Notes: generated from the sequence alone by a model not told the origin. 64,000 bases of DNA from Stagnihabitans sp038231395 (GCA_038231395.1 JBBRLL010000011.1:1-64000), one strand, 5' to 3'; positions 34,935 through 43,886 are shown, counted from the stretch's first letter. Numbers and translations are program-made.

Positions 34935-35849
34935 ATGGCCCTGTTCAACTTCCGCCGCGACACCGCTCCGGCCGCCGTACCTGAAACCGTAGAGGCCTTC
35001 GTGCAGGGCTATTCCATCGAGGTGATGCCGCGCACCGCCGAAAAGGTTGAAGATTTCCGCGCTTTGCTGCCCAAAGGCACCCGCGTCTACATTGCCCATA
35101 TCGAGGGCACGCCGATTGCCGACATGGTCGCCACCGCGCGCCGGATTGCGGGCGAAGGATTTGACGTGATGCCGCACTTTCCGGCACGGATCATCCATGA
35201 CAAGGCAACGTTGGCCTCGTGGATCGAACAATACAAAGGTGAGGCGGGCGTCAAACAGGCGCTTTTGCTGGGTGGTGGGGTGAACACCCCGGCTGGCGAT
35301 TTTGACAGCTCGATGCAGTTGATCGAAACCGGACTGTTTGAAGGCTTTGAGCGTTTGCACGTGGCTGGCCACCCCGAGGGCAACAAGGACATCGACAAAG
35401 ACGGCGGCGATGCCATCGTGATGAAAGCGCTTGCGTGGAAACAGGCGTTCGCAGACCGTTCAGATGCTGAAATGGCCATCGCCACGCAGTTTTGTTTTGA
35501 AGCCGCACCCGTCATCGCCTGGGCCAACAAACTGTCGGCTGCCGGGGTCAAGCTGCCGGTCCATATCGGCATTGCAGGCCCGGCCAAGCTGCAAACCCTG
35601 ATCAAATTTGCCATCGCCTGCGGGGTTGGCCCCTCCTTGCGCGTGCTGCAAAAGCGGGCGATGGATGTGACGAAACTGCTGCTGCCCTATGAACCGACCG
35701 AAGTTGTGACCGAACTCGCCGCCCACAAGGCCGCCACCCCCGGTTTCAACATTGCGCAGGTGCATTTTTTCCCCTTGGGTGGCATCAAGACCAATGCCCA
35801 ATGGGCTACAGCCAACGGCGGCGCCGCCTGCGCGCCCGTCAACGCTTAA
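34935..35849 (+). CDS. Methylenetetrahydrofolate reductase-like (MetF-type) protein
   Basis: The 304-residue TIM-barrel protein (SIEVMPRTAEKVEDF, VYIAHIEGTPIADM, LLLGGGVNTPAGDFDSS, AGHPEGNKDI, ATQFCFEAAP) has the pattern of MetF: the conserved Glu of the SIEVMP strand and the folate-side HPEG motif. It should reduce 5,10-methylene-THF to 5-methyl-THF with FAD. It lies directly upstream of a pterin-binding methyltransferase that would consume 5-methyl-THF. It is divergent enough from E. coli MetF that a specialised role is possible. Confidence 0.82.
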   Translation: MALFNFRRDTAPAAVPETVEAFVQGYSIEVMPRTAEKVEDFRALLPKGTRVYIAHIEGTPIADMVATARRIAGEGFDVMPHFPARIIHDKATLASWIEQYKGEAGVKQALLLGGGVNTPAGDFDSSMQLIETGLFEGFERLHVAGHPEGNKDIDKDGGDAIVMKALAWKQAFADRSDAEMAIATQFCFEAAPVIAWANKLSAAGVKLPVHIGIAGPAKLQTLIKFAIACGVGPSLRVLQKRAMDVTKLLLPYEPTEVVTELAAHKAATPGFNIAQVHFFPLGGIKTNAQWATANGGAACAPVNA

Positions 35850-35864
35850 GAGAATAGGTAAAGA

Positions 35865-36851
35865 ATGACCCGTACCGTCGTTGAATCCAAAACGAAAACC
35901 GTGATCATCGGCTTTGACGAGCCCTTCTGTGTCATCGGCGAACGCATCAATCCCACCGGCCGCAAGAAACTGGCGGCTGAATTGGAGATGGACAATTTCG
36001 AAACCGTCATCCGCGACGCGCTGGAACAGGTGGCCTGCGGTGCCAATCTGCTGGACGTCAACTCGGGTGCGGTTTTCACCAACAAGATGGCGGTGGATCC
36101 GCGGTACGCCGACAACAATTTCACCGAACCGCCGCTGATGATGCAACTGATCAAGATCATTCAGGGGGTGGTGGATGTACCGCTTTGCATCGACAGTTCG
36201 GTGCCCGCCGCGTTGGAGGCCGGGTTGCTGGCCTGCGAAGGCCGCCCCCTGCTGAATTCGGTGACAGGTGAGGAGGAGAGGCTGGAACGCATCCTGCCCT
36301 TGGTCAAGAAGTACAATGTGCCCGTCGTGGCCATCTCCAACGACGACACCGGGATCAGCCAAGACCCGGACGTGCGCTTCGCCGTGGCCAAGAAGATCGT
36401 CGAACGCGCAGCCGATTTCGGGATTCCGGCGCATGACATCGTGGTCGATCCGTTGGTGATGCCGGTGGGGGCCATGGGGTCTGCCGGGCAGCAGGTTTTC
36501 GCGCTGGTCCGCCGGTTGCGGGACGAGCTGGGGGTTAACACCACCTGTGGCGCCTCGAACATCTCGTTCGGCCTGCCGCATCGCCACGGCATCAACGCGG
36601 CTTTCCTGCCGATGGCGATAGGTGCTGGCATGACCAGCGCCATCATGAACCCGGTGCGTTTGCCAGAGATGGAGGCGATCCGCGCCGCCAACTTCCTGGC
36701 AAACCACGATGCCAATGGCGGCGAATGGATCCGGTTCGCCAAGGTGATCGAGGCTGTCGAAGCGGGTGCCACCTTCGCCGAAGCCTCTGCTGCTGCAACC
36801 GCAGCCACTTCTGGCCGCAGAGGTGGTCGCAAGGCCCGTTCGGAAGCGTAA
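35865..36851 (+). CDS. Methyltetrahydrofolate:corrinoid methyltransferase (pterin-binding)
   Basis: The 328-residue protein contains a pterin-binding barrel (IGERINPTGRKKL, ANLLDVNSGAV, PLCIDSS, LLNSVTGEEERL, TCGASNISFGLPHR) matching AcsE/MtgA and the folate module of MetH. It moves the methyl group of 5-methyl-THF onto a corrinoid protein. No homocysteine- or B12-binding module is fused, so these must be separate proteins outside the window. This is the arrangement of the split methionine synthase known from Phaeobacter and relatives. The C-terminus ends in an Ala-rich, basic tail (ATSGRRGGRKARSEA). Confidence 0.87.
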   Translation: MTRTVVESKTKTVIIGFDEPFCVIGERINPTGRKKLAAELEMDNFETVIRDALEQVACGANLLDVNSGAVFTNKMAVDPRYADNNFTEPPLMMQLIKIIQGVVDVPLCIDSSVPAALEAGLLACEGRPLLNSVTGEEERLERILPLVKKYNVPVVAISNDDTGISQDPDVRFAVAKKIVERAADFGIPAHDIVVDPLVMPVGAMGSAGQQVFALVRRLRDELGVNTTCGASNISFGLPHRHGINAAFLPMAIGAGMTSAIMNPVRLPEMEAIRAANFLANHDANGGEWIRFAKVIEAVEAGATFAEASAAATAATSGRRGGRKARSEA

Positions 36852-36893
36852 GGCGTCAAGGATTTGTTAACTATGGAGCGGTAATCTCGTCCC

Positions 36894-37121
36894 ATGGAAA
36901 TGATACGCAAAACAAATCCTGATTTCTGGCTGGGCCAGATTTTCGCCGCCAAGTCTGCGACAAGCGGTGGTGTGATCCGTCGCAGCCGCAACTGGGTGGA
37001 GACGGAAATTGGTCTGGAACGCTTTGAAACGGCAGTTCGGGCGCGGGGTTTTCACTTGCTGGAAGCTGGACCGCAGCTTGTCGTATTCTGTCACTCGGAC
37101 CCGGTAATCCTGCGGTTCTGA
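36894..37121 (+). CDS. Small conserved-looking protein, 75 residues, unknown
   Basis: The frame (MIRKTNPDFWLGQIFAAKSA, GGVIRRSRNWVETEIG, RFETAVRARGFHLLEAG) has balanced, structured composition and follows the methyltransferase by 42 bases on the same strand. I cannot assign a function. No strong ribosome binding site precedes the ATG at 36894 (a second ATG is at 36900). It ends just before a cluster of family B palindromes separating it from ccmG. Confidence 0.55.
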   Translation: MEMIRKTNPDFWLGQIFAAKSATSGGVIRRSRNWVETEIGLERFETAVRARGFHLLEAGPQLVVFCHSDPVILRF

Positions 37122-37125
37122 CTTC

Positions 37126-37231
37126 GATTTTTCTGCGAAAAATCTGACCACGATCTTTCTGCGAAAGACCACCCTGAACCCATTTGAATTTTCGCAGAAA
37201 ATTCGACGCTCCAGGATTTTCGCAGAAAATC
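37126..37231. repeat. Cluster of four family B palindromes
   Basis: Four 17-19-base palindromes built on TTTTCTGCGAAAA lie at 37126-37144, 37152-37170, 37186-37204 and 37215-37231. The first two read CTGCG at the centre and the last two CGCAG, so the cluster is itself one larger inverted repeat. It occupies the gap between the convergent 75-residue gene and ccmG and is a likely bidirectional terminator. Confidence 0.75.
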
Positions 37232-37238
37232 TGTGGCC

Positions 37239-37766
37239 TCACTTCGCATCTTTTTCCATCGCAGGCCGCACCATGCTGTCCAGATTGGCATCGGTGATCG
37301 GGCCTGCCACCCGCAGCACGACCATGCCCTTGCTGTCGATCACATAGCTTTCGGGCACGCCGTAAACCCCCCAATCCAATGCCATCGGCCCTGCGTCCGC
37401 GCCAAGCTGGGCGTAAGGATTGCCCATGACACCTAGGAACTTCAGCGCATCCTCCGGCTTGTCCTTGTAGTTGATCCCGTAGATCACCACGCCTTCCGAC
37501 TTCAGCTTCTCCAGCATCGGATGTTCGGCCCGGCAGGGTTCGCACCAACTGGCCCAGAAGTTCAGCACCTTGACCCCCGGTTTGCGCAGATCGGCATCTG
37601 TCACTACCGGACCTTCGCCCAAGGGAACCGCCCGCACCAAGGCCGCCTCATGCCCCTCCATCATCGAGGGCAAAGGTTGGTCACCCTTCTGCATCCCCAC
37701 CCAGAACGCTACGGCCAAAGCGGCAAAGGCCAGCGGCGGCATCAGGATCAGCGGTCGAAAAGCCAT
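37239..37766 (-). CDS. ccmG: Cytochrome c biogenesis thiol-disulfide protein CcmG/DsbE
   Basis: The 175-residue thioredoxin-fold protein is anchored by an N-terminal helix (about 5-25), with active site WCEPC (Cys75, Cys78) and the cis-Pro region GVPESYVID. It keeps apocytochrome CXXCH cysteines reduced in the periplasm. It is the last gene of ccmABCDG, with its ATG overlapping the ccmD stop by one base. Confidence 0.94.
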   Translation of the reverse strand: MAFRPLILMPPLAFAALAVAFWVGMQKGDQPLPSMMEGHEAALVRAVPLGEGPVVTDADLRKPGVKVLNFWASWCEPCRAEHPMLEKLKSEGVVIYGINYKDKPEDALKFLGVMGNPYAQLGADAGPMALDWGVYGVPESYVIDSKGMVVLRVAGPITDANLDSMVRPAMEKDAK

Positions 37767-37921
37767 CAGTTTTTCCTTTCCCGACGCTCAACCTCGTCCA
37801 GTGCCCGTTTGATCCGGGCACCCTGCCACAGAGTCCATCCGACCAATGCCACCAAAAGCACCAGTGACGCCGCATAAGCCCCCAGCACGGTTCCCGCATA
37901 TTTGCCAAGGTCCGGCATCAT
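37766..37921 (-). CDS. ccmD: Heme exporter protein CcmD
   Basis: This 51-residue single-helix membrane protein (MMPDLGKYAGTVLGAYAASL then a basic, charged tail with RIKRALDEVERRERKN) has the standard CcmD layout. It stabilises CcmE binding to the CcmABC heme-release complex. It overlaps ccmC by 4 bases and ccmG by one base. Confidence 0.9.
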   Translation of the reverse strand: MMPDLGKYAGTVLGAYAASLVLLVALVGWTLWQGARIKRALDEVERRERKN

Positions 37922-38649
37922 GCGACGGCCCTTTCGCGGGCTATCAGCACCTTGACCCGCCGCGCGCGAATTTCCGTGCGGGTGCGCAGCAGCACCAATG
38001 TCACGAACAAAAGCACGAATCCCGCCACACAGACCGCCAGCGGCGCGCCGTAGATGTTTGACACCTGATCGCCCCCTGCCACCGAAACCGAGGCTCCCTG
38101 ATGCAGACCCTGGTTCCAGAACAGCACCGCATAGCGTGACAGAAAGGCAAAGACGGACCCCACCATGCACAGAACCGAGGTTAAATCCGCAGCAGTATCG
38201 GGGTCTTCGACCGCCGCCCAAAGGGCGATATATCCCAGATAGAACAGCCCCAAGATCAGGAACGCGGTCAGTCTGGGATCCCAGGCCCACCACGTCCCCC
38301 ACATGGGTTGGCCCCAGATCGCCCCGGTGACCAGACCTATCACTGTAAAGGTCAACCCGATGGGCGCTGCGGCCTTGGCACTCAACGCGCTGACATGGTG
38401 ACGGCGGATCAGCCAGATCAAAGAGCCCACCAACATCATGAACCACGCCGAAATTGCCATCATCGCACTGGGCACATGCAGGTAAATGATCTTGACCGTG
38501 GCCCCTTGCTTGTAATCATCTGGCGTGAAGAAAAAACCCCAAACCAGCCCAACCGCTAACAAAATCACCGCCATCCCCGAAACCCAGGGCAATACCCAGG
38601 CCGAGGTCTGCATGAACTTCTTCGGGTTTGCATAGTCCCAGATCGACAT
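37918..38649 (-). CDS. ccmC: Heme exporter protein CcmC
   Basis: The 243-residue membrane protein with six helices contains the periplasmic tryptophan-rich WGTWWAWDPR motif and flanking His residues (YLHVPSA) that handle heme and load it onto CcmE. It overlaps ccmD by 4 bases. A 55-base gap separates it from ccmB, the only gap of note in the operon. Confidence 0.95.
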   Translation of the reverse strand: MSIWDYANPKKFMQTSAWVLPWVSGMAVILLAVGLVWGFFFTPDDYKQGATVKIIYLHVPSAMMAISAWFMMLVGSLIWLIRRHHVSALSAKAAAPIGLTFTVIGLVTGAIWGQPMWGTWWAWDPRLTAFLILGLFYLGYIALWAAVEDPDTAADLTSVLCMVGSVFAFLSRYAVLFWNQGLHQGASVSVAGGDQVSNIYGAPLAVCVAGFVLLFVTLVLLRTRTEIRARRVKVLIARERAVA

Positions 38650-38704
38650 GAAATCCCATTGCCCAATGGCGCTTGCCTTTGCAAGTCACCTTAATGTCAC
38701 ACCC

Positions 38705-39361
38705 TCATTTCAGATTGGCGCGAAGTGCCGCACCGCAAGCGAAGGGCAGCACCGCCGCAGACCCCAGACTGATCGCCGCCAACAACAACAAAGGCACCAA
38801 AGCGTCACCACCCGATGCACCGCGCCGCACGACCTCTGCCCCGAACACCAGCGAAGGGACATACATCGGCAACACAATCAACGACAGGATCAGCCCGCCG
38901 CGCTTCAACCCCACCGTCAGCGCAGCGCCAAAACAGCCAATCAACGACAGTGCCGGACTGCCCAAGGCCAGCGAGGCCACCAGCCAGACATAGCCACCCG
39001 GTGTCAGGCTTAAAAGGACACCAAGCACGGGAGAGATCAGCACCAAAGGCAGCCCGGTCACCAGCCAATGTGCGAGGGCTTTCATCGCCGCCACCCCCTC
39101 CAGCGGCAAGGGTGACACGGCCATCAGGTCCAGCGCGCCATCCTCAAAATCCAAGGCAAACATCCGGTCCAACGACAAGAGACAGGCCAAAAGCGCGCCC
39201 ACCCACAAGATGCCGGGGGCAATCCTAGACAGCAAGGCTACCTCTGGCCCAACGCCCAAAGGCACCAGAACCGCCACCATCAAAAAGAACGCCAACCCCA
39301 GACCAAAGCCGCCACCCGCGCGAACTGCCAGTCGCAAGTCCCTGATCAGCAAGGCAATCAC
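38705..39361 (-). CDS. ccmB: Heme exporter protein CcmB
   Basis: The 218-residue, six-helix ABC permease-type protein (LALDFEDGALDLM-like segment ALDFEDGALDL, GSPALSLIGCFGAALTVG, VLPMYVPSLVFGA) partners CcmA to release holo-CcmE from CcmC. Its ATG overlaps the ccmA stop by 4 bases. Confidence 0.94.
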   Translation of the reverse strand: MIALLIRDLRLAVRAGGGFGLGLAFFLMVAVLVPLGVGPEVALLSRIAPGILWVGALLACLLSLDRMFALDFEDGALDLMAVSPLPLEGVAAMKALAHWLVTGLPLVLISPVLGVLLSLTPGGYVWLVASLALGSPALSLIGCFGAALTVGLKRGGLILSLIVLPMYVPSLVFGAEVVRRGASGGDALVPLLLLAAISLGSAAVLPFACGAALRANLK

Positions 39362-39972
39362 AGAAATGCCTCGTCAAAGGCACCTGTGTGGTTTTGCGGC
39401 GCCCGAAACGGTGTCAGATCCAGAACCTCCGCCTCTGGCAGGCCAAGGTCAATATGGGTGGCCACGATGGCCGCACCACCTGCCGCCAGATGCCCGCGCA
39501 ACATAGCACCAAACAAAGCGACCGAGGCCGCATCCAAAGACACCGTCGGCTCATCCATCAGCCAGACCTTGCGCCCGGTGACCCGCAGACGTGCCAACCC
39601 CAGCCGCCGCTTTTGCCCCGCCGACAAATCAGCCGCCCGCCTGTCGCGCAGCGCTGCAAGGTTCATCGCGGCAATTGCCACGTCGACATCGGTTTGACCA
39701 TGAACCGCCGCCCAAAATGCCAGATTCTCCACGACTGTCAGCGTGGCCTTCAACCCATCGGCATGGCCGGAGTAGGTGAGGCTTTCGGCCTCCACCTCCA
39801 CCCAGCCTGCCATAACCGGCTGCAAACCCGCCAATGTCCGAAGCACCGTTGTCTTGCCAACCCCATTTGCCCCACGCAGGATCAGAACCTTGCCGGCAAG
39901 CAGCTCAAAGCTCACCCCCGCCAGCACAGCCATCCCGCCCCGCGCCACGCTCAGATCATGCACCGTCAACAT
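39358..39972 (-). CDS. ccmA: Heme export ABC ATPase CcmA
   Basis: The 204-residue ABC ATPase has Walker A GANGVGKTT (34-42), signature LSAGQKRRLGLARL, and Walker B VWLMDEPT followed by a Ser/Leu D-loop. It energises the CcmABCD complex in cytochrome c maturation. It is the first gene of the block, divergent from the aldo/keto reductase. Confidence 0.95.
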   Translation of the reverse strand: MLTVHDLSVARGGMAVLAGVSFELLAGKVLILRGANGVGKTTVLRTLAGLQPVMAGWVEVEAESLTYSGHADGLKATLTVVENLAFWAAVHGQTDVDVAIAAMNLAALRDRRAADLSAGQKRRLGLARLRVTGRKVWLMDEPTVSLDAASVALFGAMLRGHLAAGGAAIVATHIDLGLPEAEVLDLTPFRAPQNHTGAFDEAFL

Positions 39973-40062
39973 GGGCCAGACCTAACCCGCTTCGCGGGCA
40001 ACCGGAAGACCTTGGACATGCCGCCGCTTCGAACTACGATTGCAAAATAACAGGAGGACGCC

Positions 40063-41055
40063 ATGACTCTATCGAACCGCCGTCTCGGCAAGACCGGATA
40101 TCAGACCACCACTGTGGGTTTTGGCGCTTGGGCCATCGGCGGCACCTGGGGTGAGGTGACCGAGGCCGATGCCAAGGCCACGCTGGATGCAGCCCTTGAT
40201 GCCGGGGTGAATTTCATCGACACGGCGGATGTTTACGGCGATGGGCGGTCAGAGCGGATCATCGCGGCCGTTCTGGCCGAACGCAGCGGCACGCGCCCCT
40301 TTGTGGCGACCAAAGCGGGCCGGCGTTCCAACCCCCACACCGCCGAAAGCTATACGCTGGCCAAGCTTGAGGCCTACGTTGACCGCAGCCGCGCCAATCT
40401 GCAAATGGAGTGTCTGGACCTGTTGCAACTGCACTGTCCGCCGACAGCGGTATACGCCGATCTCCGCGTATACGACGCCTTGGAAGCCCTTAAATCCAAA
40501 GGTAAACTTGCCAATTACGGTGTGTCGGTCGAGACGATTTCTGAAGCGTACGAGGCGATCCGGCATCCCGGTGTCGTCTCGGTCCAGCTGATCTTCAACC
40601 TGTTTCGCCAGCGCCCGTCGGACGCCTTCTTTGCCGATGCCAAGGCGGCGGACGTCGCGGTGATCGCGCGGGTGCCTTTGGCGTCCGGCCTTTTGACCGG
40701 CAAGATGTCCGCGCAAAGCCAGTTTGCCGCCGACGACCACCGCAGCTTTAACCGCAATGGCGAGGCGTTTGACAAGGGGGAGACTTTCTCTGGCGTGCCC
40801 TATGACGTCGCCCTGCAAGCGGTAGAAGCGTTGCGTCCGTTGGTTCCGCAAGGCGCCACGATGGCCGCCTTCGCCTTGCGCTGGATTTTGATGGAAAGTG
40901 CGGTTTCGGTGGTGATTCCCGGTGCGAAAACGCCGGCGCAGGCTTTGGCCAATGTGCAGGCCGACGTTATTCCAGCCTTGCCACCTGAAACCATGCAGGC
41001 GGCGCGCGAGGTTTACGCCCGCCTGATCGCCCCCCATGTCGGGCATTTGTGGTAA
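40063..41055 (+). CDS. Aldo/keto reductase
   Basis: The 330-residue TIM-barrel NADPH oxidoreductase has the catalytic Asp (FIDTADVYGDGRSE, with Tyr), the Lys in FVATKAGRR, LLQLHCPP with His, and the C-terminal IPGAKTPAQALANV cofactor loop. Substrate is an aldehyde or ketone of unknown identity. AGGAGG lies about 7 bases upstream of the ATG. It is monocistronic and converges on uup across a family B palindrome. Confidence 0.92.
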   Translation: MTLSNRRLGKTGYQTTTVGFGAWAIGGTWGEVTEADAKATLDAALDAGVNFIDTADVYGDGRSERIIAAVLAERSGTRPFVATKAGRRSNPHTAESYTLAKLEAYVDRSRANLQMECLDLLQLHCPPTAVYADLRVYDALEALKSKGKLANYGVSVETISEAYEAIRHPGVVSVQLIFNLFRQRPSDAFFADAKAADVAVIARVPLASGLLTGKMSAQSQFAADDHRSFNRNGEAFDKGETFSGVPYDVALQAVEALRPLVPQGATMAAFALRWILMESAVSVVIPGAKTPAQALANVQADVIPALPPETMQAAREVYARLIAPHVGHLW

Positions 41056-41069
41056 CGGGCTGACGCCCC

Positions 41070-41088
41070 GAATTTTCTGCGAAAATTC
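41070..41088. repeat. Family B palindrome, single copy
   Basis: GAATTTTCTGCGAAAATTC, a perfect 7-5-7 inverted repeat, lies 15 bases after the aldo/keto reductase stop in the gap convergent with uup. It is the reverse complement of the 24487 copy. Confidence 0.6.
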
Positions 41089-41167
41089 ACAGCGCGCCCG
41101 GTTCAGTCCGGCAACAGCGCGCTGTATCGCATCACGGCCGGCGCAAAGCCCGGCCAACTGTCTGACC

Positions 41168-42970
41168 CTAGGCGCGGTCTTCCAGATCCAGCCATTCTTC
41201 TTCGGCGGCAGCGAGCGCTTCTTGCCGTTCGACCAGCATGTCAGAGGCTTTGTTGAACTTGGCCGGTTCGCGGCTGAACAACTGCGGGTCTGACAGCAGG
41301 TCATTCAGCTTGGTGATTTCCGACGAAATGCGGGCGATGGTGCCGGGCAAAGTCTCCAACCGCTTTTTCTCAGTGAAACTAAGGCCTTCGGCGGGTTTCT
41401 TCGCTTGACGTTGAGGCTCAGCGGCGGCTTGCTTTGCCGTGATGATTTGTGCGGCCACCCGGTCGCCACGTTGCGCTGCATAATCGGACCAGCCGCCGGG
41501 ATAGACCATGGCCTTGCCATCGCCCTCCAGTGCCACGGTGGTGGTGGCCACCCGGTCAATGAAATCGCGGTCGTGGCTGACCAGCAGGACAGTGCCATCA
41601 TATTCGCCAAGGATGTCTTGCAGAAGGTCCAGGGTTTCGACGTCCAGATCGTTGGTCGGCTCGTCCAGAATCAGCAGGTTGGATTGGGTGGCCATCAGTT
41701 TGGCCAGCAAAAGCCGGGCCTTTTCGCCGCCTGACAGCGATTTCACCGGGGCGCGGGCCTGCGATTCCTCGAACAGGAAGTCCTTGAGGTACGCCACCAC
41801 ATGCTTGGGATTGCCGCGCACCATGACCTGATCAGAGTTGCCGGACACTGCCATTTGCGGGTCTTGGGTCAGGTTGTTCCACAGGCTCGCCTCGCCATCC
41901 AGACGCGCCCGGCTTTGGTCAAAGACCGCAATTTCCAACGAGGTGCCCAAGGAAACCGAGCCTGCGTCGGGCGCCAACTCCCCGGTCAGCATCTTCAGAA
42001 GCGTGGTCTTGCCCACCCCGTTCGGACCGACAAAGGCCACCCGGTCGCCCCGCAAAATCCTGAGGTCAAAGCCTTCGATGATCAGCTTGTCGCCGAAGCG
42101 TTTGGCAACACCCTTGGCCTCGATGACCTTCTTGCCAGAGGTTGTGCCCGAATCAAGCTCCAGTGCCGCGGTCCCCTTGCGGCGGATCTGGGATGAGCGT
42201 TCCTCGCGCAAATCGGCCAAAGCCCGCACCCGGCCCTGATTGCGCTTGCGCCGGGCAGAGATGCCCTCGACGGCCCACCGCGCCTCGGCCTTGATCTTGC
42301 GGTCCAGCTTGTGGCGGGCCATGTCTTCGTCGGCCCAGGTTTCCTCACGCCATTCTTCAAAGCCCAGAAACCCCAGTTCACGGCGGCGCAAAACGCCACG
42401 GTCCAGCCAGAAGGTCTGCTTGGTCAGCCGGTTCAGCAAGGCACGGTCGTGGCTGATCAGCACATAAGCGGCGCGGGTTTCGTTCAGGAACCCCTCCAGC
42501 CACTCAATCGCGGCGATGTCCAGATGGTTGGTCGGCTCGTCGATCAGCATCAGTTCCGGCGCTTCGGCGACCAGCTTGGCCAAAGCCGCCCGGCGTTTTT
42601 CACCACCGGAAGCAGAGGTCACCGGCGTATCGGGTTTGAACCCCAGCCCTTCGGCAGCCACTTCGACCCGGTAGCTTTCATCCTCCGGAATCCGGCTGCC
42701 GGCATAATCGCCCAAGGTGGCAAAGCCCGACATGTCGGGGTCCTGCTCCATGTAGCCCACCGTCACCCCCGGAGAGACGACGCGCAGGCCCCGGTCCGCC
42801 TCCACCATCCCGGCCATGACCTTCATCAGGGTGGACTTGCCAGAGCCGTTGCGGCCGACCAGCGCCAGCCGGTCACCCGGTTGACAGGTCAAAGTAATCC
42901 CCTCGAACAAGGGGTTGCCGCCGAAGGTCAGCGACAGATCGGAGAGTTGCAGAAGGGGTGCGCGTGCCAT
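41168..42970 (-). CDS. uup: ABC-F family ATPase, Uup-like
   Basis: The 600-residue soluble protein has two ABC domains: Walker A GRNGSGKST and GPNGVGKTT, signatures SGGEKRRAALAK and SGGEKARLLLAK, Walker B LMLIDEPTNHLD and LLILDEPTNDLD. A linker lies between them and a C-terminal coiled coil (about 530-600) is typical of Uup. ABC-F proteins act on ribosomes or branched DNA; Uup affects transposon excision and ribosome function. It precedes nothing on its strand and follows olsB after a 31-base gap, so co-transcription from olsB is possible. Confidence 0.93.
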   Translation of the reverse strand: MARAPLLQLSDLSLTFGGNPLFEGITLTCQPGDRLALVGRNGSGKSTLMKVMAGMVEADRGLRVVSPGVTVGYMEQDPDMSGFATLGDYAGSRIPEDESYRVEVAAEGLGFKPDTPVTSASGGEKRRAALAKLVAEAPELMLIDEPTNHLDIAAIEWLEGFLNETRAAYVLISHDRALLNRLTKQTFWLDRGVLRRRELGFLGFEEWREETWADEDMARHKLDRKIKAEARWAVEGISARRKRNQGRVRALADLREERSSQIRRKGTAALELDSGTTSGKKVIEAKGVAKRFGDKLIIEGFDLRILRGDRVAFVGPNGVGKTTLLKMLTGELAPDAGSVSLGTSLEIAVFDQSRARLDGEASLWNNLTQDPQMAVSGNSDQVMVRGNPKHVVAYLKDFLFEESQARAPVKSLSGGEKARLLLAKLMATQSNLLILDEPTNDLDVETLDLLQDILGEYDGTVLLVSHDRDFIDRVATTTVALEGDGKAMVYPGGWSDYAAQRGDRVAAQIITAKQAAAEPQRQAKKPAEGLSFTEKKRLETLPGTIARISSEITKLNDLLSDPQLFSREPAKFNKASDMLVERQEALAAAEEEWLDLEDRA

Positions 42971-43001
42971 GCCCTGCCCCTAAAGCCAAGGCGCGGAAGG
43001 G

Positions 43002-43748
43002 TCAACCGTTTGTAGGCTGAAATCCGAGCGCAAGGCCCCGCAAACTCCGCGCCCGGGCCGCCGGAACGTGGCTCACGTCCAGTCCGGTCAGGACATGCAC
43101 CGTGTCCAGATCGCGGTCGATCACGGCATGGTCTGACACCCAGCCCCCCATCGCAAGGTAAGTGCGCAACAGGGGCGGCAGACCCGTCATGCTGGCTTGC
43201 CCGTCCGGTACGGCCACCCGCTGGCGCGCGCGCGGGCCCGGCGCATAGGCCAGCGGCGCCGCAAACGGCCGCAACGCCGCAAGGGCTGGCAGATGCGGCA
43301 CCGGGTCAGCACCCGGAAAGCTGGAGCAGCCAAAGATCAGCGTCACCCCTTCCGTATCGACCAGCGCTGTCAAAGCCGCCCAGATCAGCCGCAGGATATC
43401 GGGGTCTTGCCGTGCGGGGTGCAGGCAAAACCGCCCGAGCTCCAGCTTTGGCCCCGGAAATCGCGCCAACCTCGTCAGATCGTAAAACTGCGCTGCGTAG
43501 CTGGCTGACAGGTCGCGGTCAGCGCCAAAACTTTGCACCCGGCAGCAGGCCACCAATGCGCCCGCTCTCTCCTGCACCAGAACATGACGGCACAGCGTAT
43601 CAAATACATCGTGATCCAGCCCGCCGCCGGCAAAATTGCCGCCAGCACCGCGCCGAAACGCCAAATGCCGCAGCGCCTGCGCTTCGGTCAGGTCATCATC
43701 CCCCAGAATGATCCGCGCGGTGTAAAGGCCGCGCGTCAAAGGCTGCAT
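43002..43748 (-). CDS. olsB: L-ornithine N(alpha)-acyltransferase OlsB-like (GNAT fold)
   Basis: The 248-residue protein shows the OlsB pattern: RHLAFRRGAGG, FDTLCRHVLVQE, CCRVQSF, LELGRFCLHPARQDPDILRLIW and IFGCSSFPGADP. OlsB transfers a 3-hydroxyacyl group from ACP to ornithine, giving lyso-ornithine lipid, a phosphate-free membrane lipid made under phosphate limitation in many Rhodobacteraceae. OlsA is not adjacent. It is divergent from msrB. Confidence 0.88.
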   Translation of the reverse strand: MQPLTRGLYTARIILGDDDLTEAQALRHLAFRRGAGGNFAGGGLDHDVFDTLCRHVLVQERAGALVACCRVQSFGADRDLSASYAAQFYDLTRLARFPGPKLELGRFCLHPARQDPDILRLIWAALTALVDTEGVTLIFGCSSFPGADPVPHLPALAALRPFAAPLAYAPGPRARQRVAVPDGQASMTGLPPLLRTYLAMGGWVSDHAVIDRDLDTVHVLTGLDVSHVPAARARSLRGLALGFQPTNG

Positions 43749-43858
43749 CCGCTTCTCCGTCGTCAGAGGGCTTGGGTCTTTGGGCTTTTGGCTATTCAGA
43801 GGGACTGGGTTTTCAGGTGGCTGTCATCACGTTGCCGGGTAGTTTGTGTCGTTCGGGC

Positions 43859-43886
43859 TTGCACCTTCCCGGCGCAGCCCTAAGTT
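43859..43886 (+). promoter_or_regulatory. Candidate promoter of msrB
   Basis: TTGCAC (43859-43864) and TAAGTT (43881-43886) are separated by 16 bases, 26 bases before the msrB ATG. The -35 and the following bases (GGGCTTGCACCTT-CCGG) match those of the candidate rpmF promoter. Confidence 0.35.
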
